Source: Catenovulum sediminis
Lineage (GTDB): Bacteria; Pseudomonadota; Gammaproteobacteria; Enterobacterales; Alteromonadaceae
Direction of reading: 5' to 3'
Length of the DNA: 64,000 bases
Assembly: GCF_007289895.1 (NCBI RefSeq)
Contig: NZ_CP041660.1
Location: 2,790,001 to 2,854,000 of the forward strand
Part shown: in pieces, positions 63,389 to 64,000 of the stretch
How the letters are laid out: every line of letters begins with the position of its first letter
Position numbering within the stretch: position 1 is the stretch's first letter
Program-made: the position numbers and the translations under genes
The notes under the pieces: generated by a model
Told to the model about the DNA's origin: nothing
Database searches by the model: none
What the model saw: only the letters and a program-made list of their open reading frames with translations

Positions 63389-64000
63389 ATGACAGATTTA
63401 TTATCTCAAGACGAAATTGACGCGCTACTTCACGGGGTAGATGACGTTGAAGAAGAGGACGTTGAAGAAAGCGCCAGCCGTTCAGGCAGTGCAGTGTCAA
63501 TGGCGTCTGAGTATGACTTTTCATCGCAAGACAGAATTGTTCGTGGGCGAATGCCTACCCTTGAAATTGTAAACGAGCGATTTGCCCGTCACATGCGTAT
63601 CAGTTTATTTAATATGATGCGCCGCACCGCTGAAGTGTCAATCAACGGTGTACAAATGATTAAATTTGGTGAGTACATACATACCTTGTTTGTCCCGACA
63701 AGCTTGAATATGGTGAGGTTTAGACCGTTAAAAGGAACCGGTTTGATCACCATGGAAGCTAGGTTGGTCTTTATACTGGTTGATAACTTTTTTGGTGGTG
63801 ATGGACGTTATCATGCAAAAATAGAAGGTCGTGAGTTTACCCCAACAGAGCGCCGTATTATTCAAATGTTGCTCAAGCTGGTTTTTGAAGATTACAAAGA
63901 AGCATGGGCACCCGTTATGGATGTGTCATTTGAGTATCTGGATTCTGAAGTAAACCCTGCGATGGCCAATATTGTTAGCCCAACTGAAGTCGTGGTTATC
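63389..64000 (+). CDS. fliM: FliM, flagellar motor switch protein (N-terminal part)
   Basis: The gene runs off the right edge; 204 residues are visible. The start MTDLLSQDEIDALLHGVDDV is the CheY-P-binding EIDALL motif. Then comes IVNERFARHMRISLFNMMRR, and the middle domain has NFFGGDGRYHAKIEGREFTP, a hallmark of FliM. The ATG at 63389 begins 17 bases after fliL. It is partial only because the window ends. Confidence 0.95.
   Translation, partial: MTDLLSQDEIDALLHGVDDVEEEDVEESASRSGSAVSMASEYDFSSQDRIVRGRMPTLEIVNERFARHMRISLFNMMRRTAEVSINGVQMIKFGEYIHTLFVPTSLNMVRFRPLKGTGLITMEARLVFILVDNFFGGDGRYHAKIEGREFTPTERRIIQMLLKLVFEDYKEAWAPVMDVSFEYLDSEVNPAMANIVSPTEVVVI

Overview
The window is one continuous stretch of a flagellar chromosomal locus from a low-GC marine-type gammaproteobacterium. 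The FlrA-FlrB-FlrC / FliE-FliM gene order, two clear sigma-54 promoters, Maf-type flagellin glycosyltransferases and GTAGGTCG-type hairpin repeats fit the Alteromonadales (Shewanella, Pseudoalteromonas or Catenovulum relatives). The genus cannot be fixed from what I can see, and the taxonomic call is inference.

Layout. (1) 1-6072: pseudaminic acid pathway (pseB tail, pseC, pseF, a GT9-like gene, pseI, pseG, then pseH after a repeat cluster). (2) 6078-10774: a five-gene acyl cassette (ACP, FabG-like reductase, acyl-activating enzyme, LuxE-like and LuxC-like proteins) without luciferase genes. (3) 10800-22610: transferases and decorators: a very large Maf protein, an LtaS-like membrane phosphotransferase, a GT2, a capsule-type transferase, methyltransferase, a second Maf/GT42-like protein next to a CMP-nonulosonate synthetase, and a TPR-containing transferase. 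(4) 22614-32563: an unusual sugar module: SDRs, a GmhA-like isomerase, two DegT transaminases, methyltransferases, a TPP-dependent E1 alpha/beta pair and a PhyH-like oxygenase. (5) 32801-39246: a sulfotransferase-fold gene followed by a set matching the Campylobacter jejuni O-methyl phosphoramidate pathway (CysC-like kinase, methyltransferase, glutamine kinase, glutamine amidotransferase-type hydrolase, cytidylyltransferase). (6) 39284-42543: an alcohol dehydrogenase, an HldE-like fusion in reversed domain order, and a sugar nucleotidyltransferase. (7) 42540-47629, minus strand: a legionaminic-type operon (legB, legI, SDR, legG, ptmE). (8) 47906-49208: a TagD-like gene with a CTG start, and flagellin. 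(9) 49427-64000: flrA, flrB, flrC, a second repeat cluster, then fliE, fliF, fliG, fliH, fliI, fliJ, fliK, fliL and the start of fliM.

How it works together (inference): one or two nonulosonic acids (Pse, Leg-like) are made and moved by Maf-type transferases onto flagellin. Further sugars and an acyl, phosphoramidate, methyl or phospho-alcohol group may then decorate that glycan. The most striking items are the apparent phosphoramidate pathway inside a flagellar island, the E1 alpha/beta pair in a sugar cluster (a possible two-carbon-branched sugar), and the luciferase-free Lux-like acyl cassette. All functions are read from the sequence by eye, without database searches.
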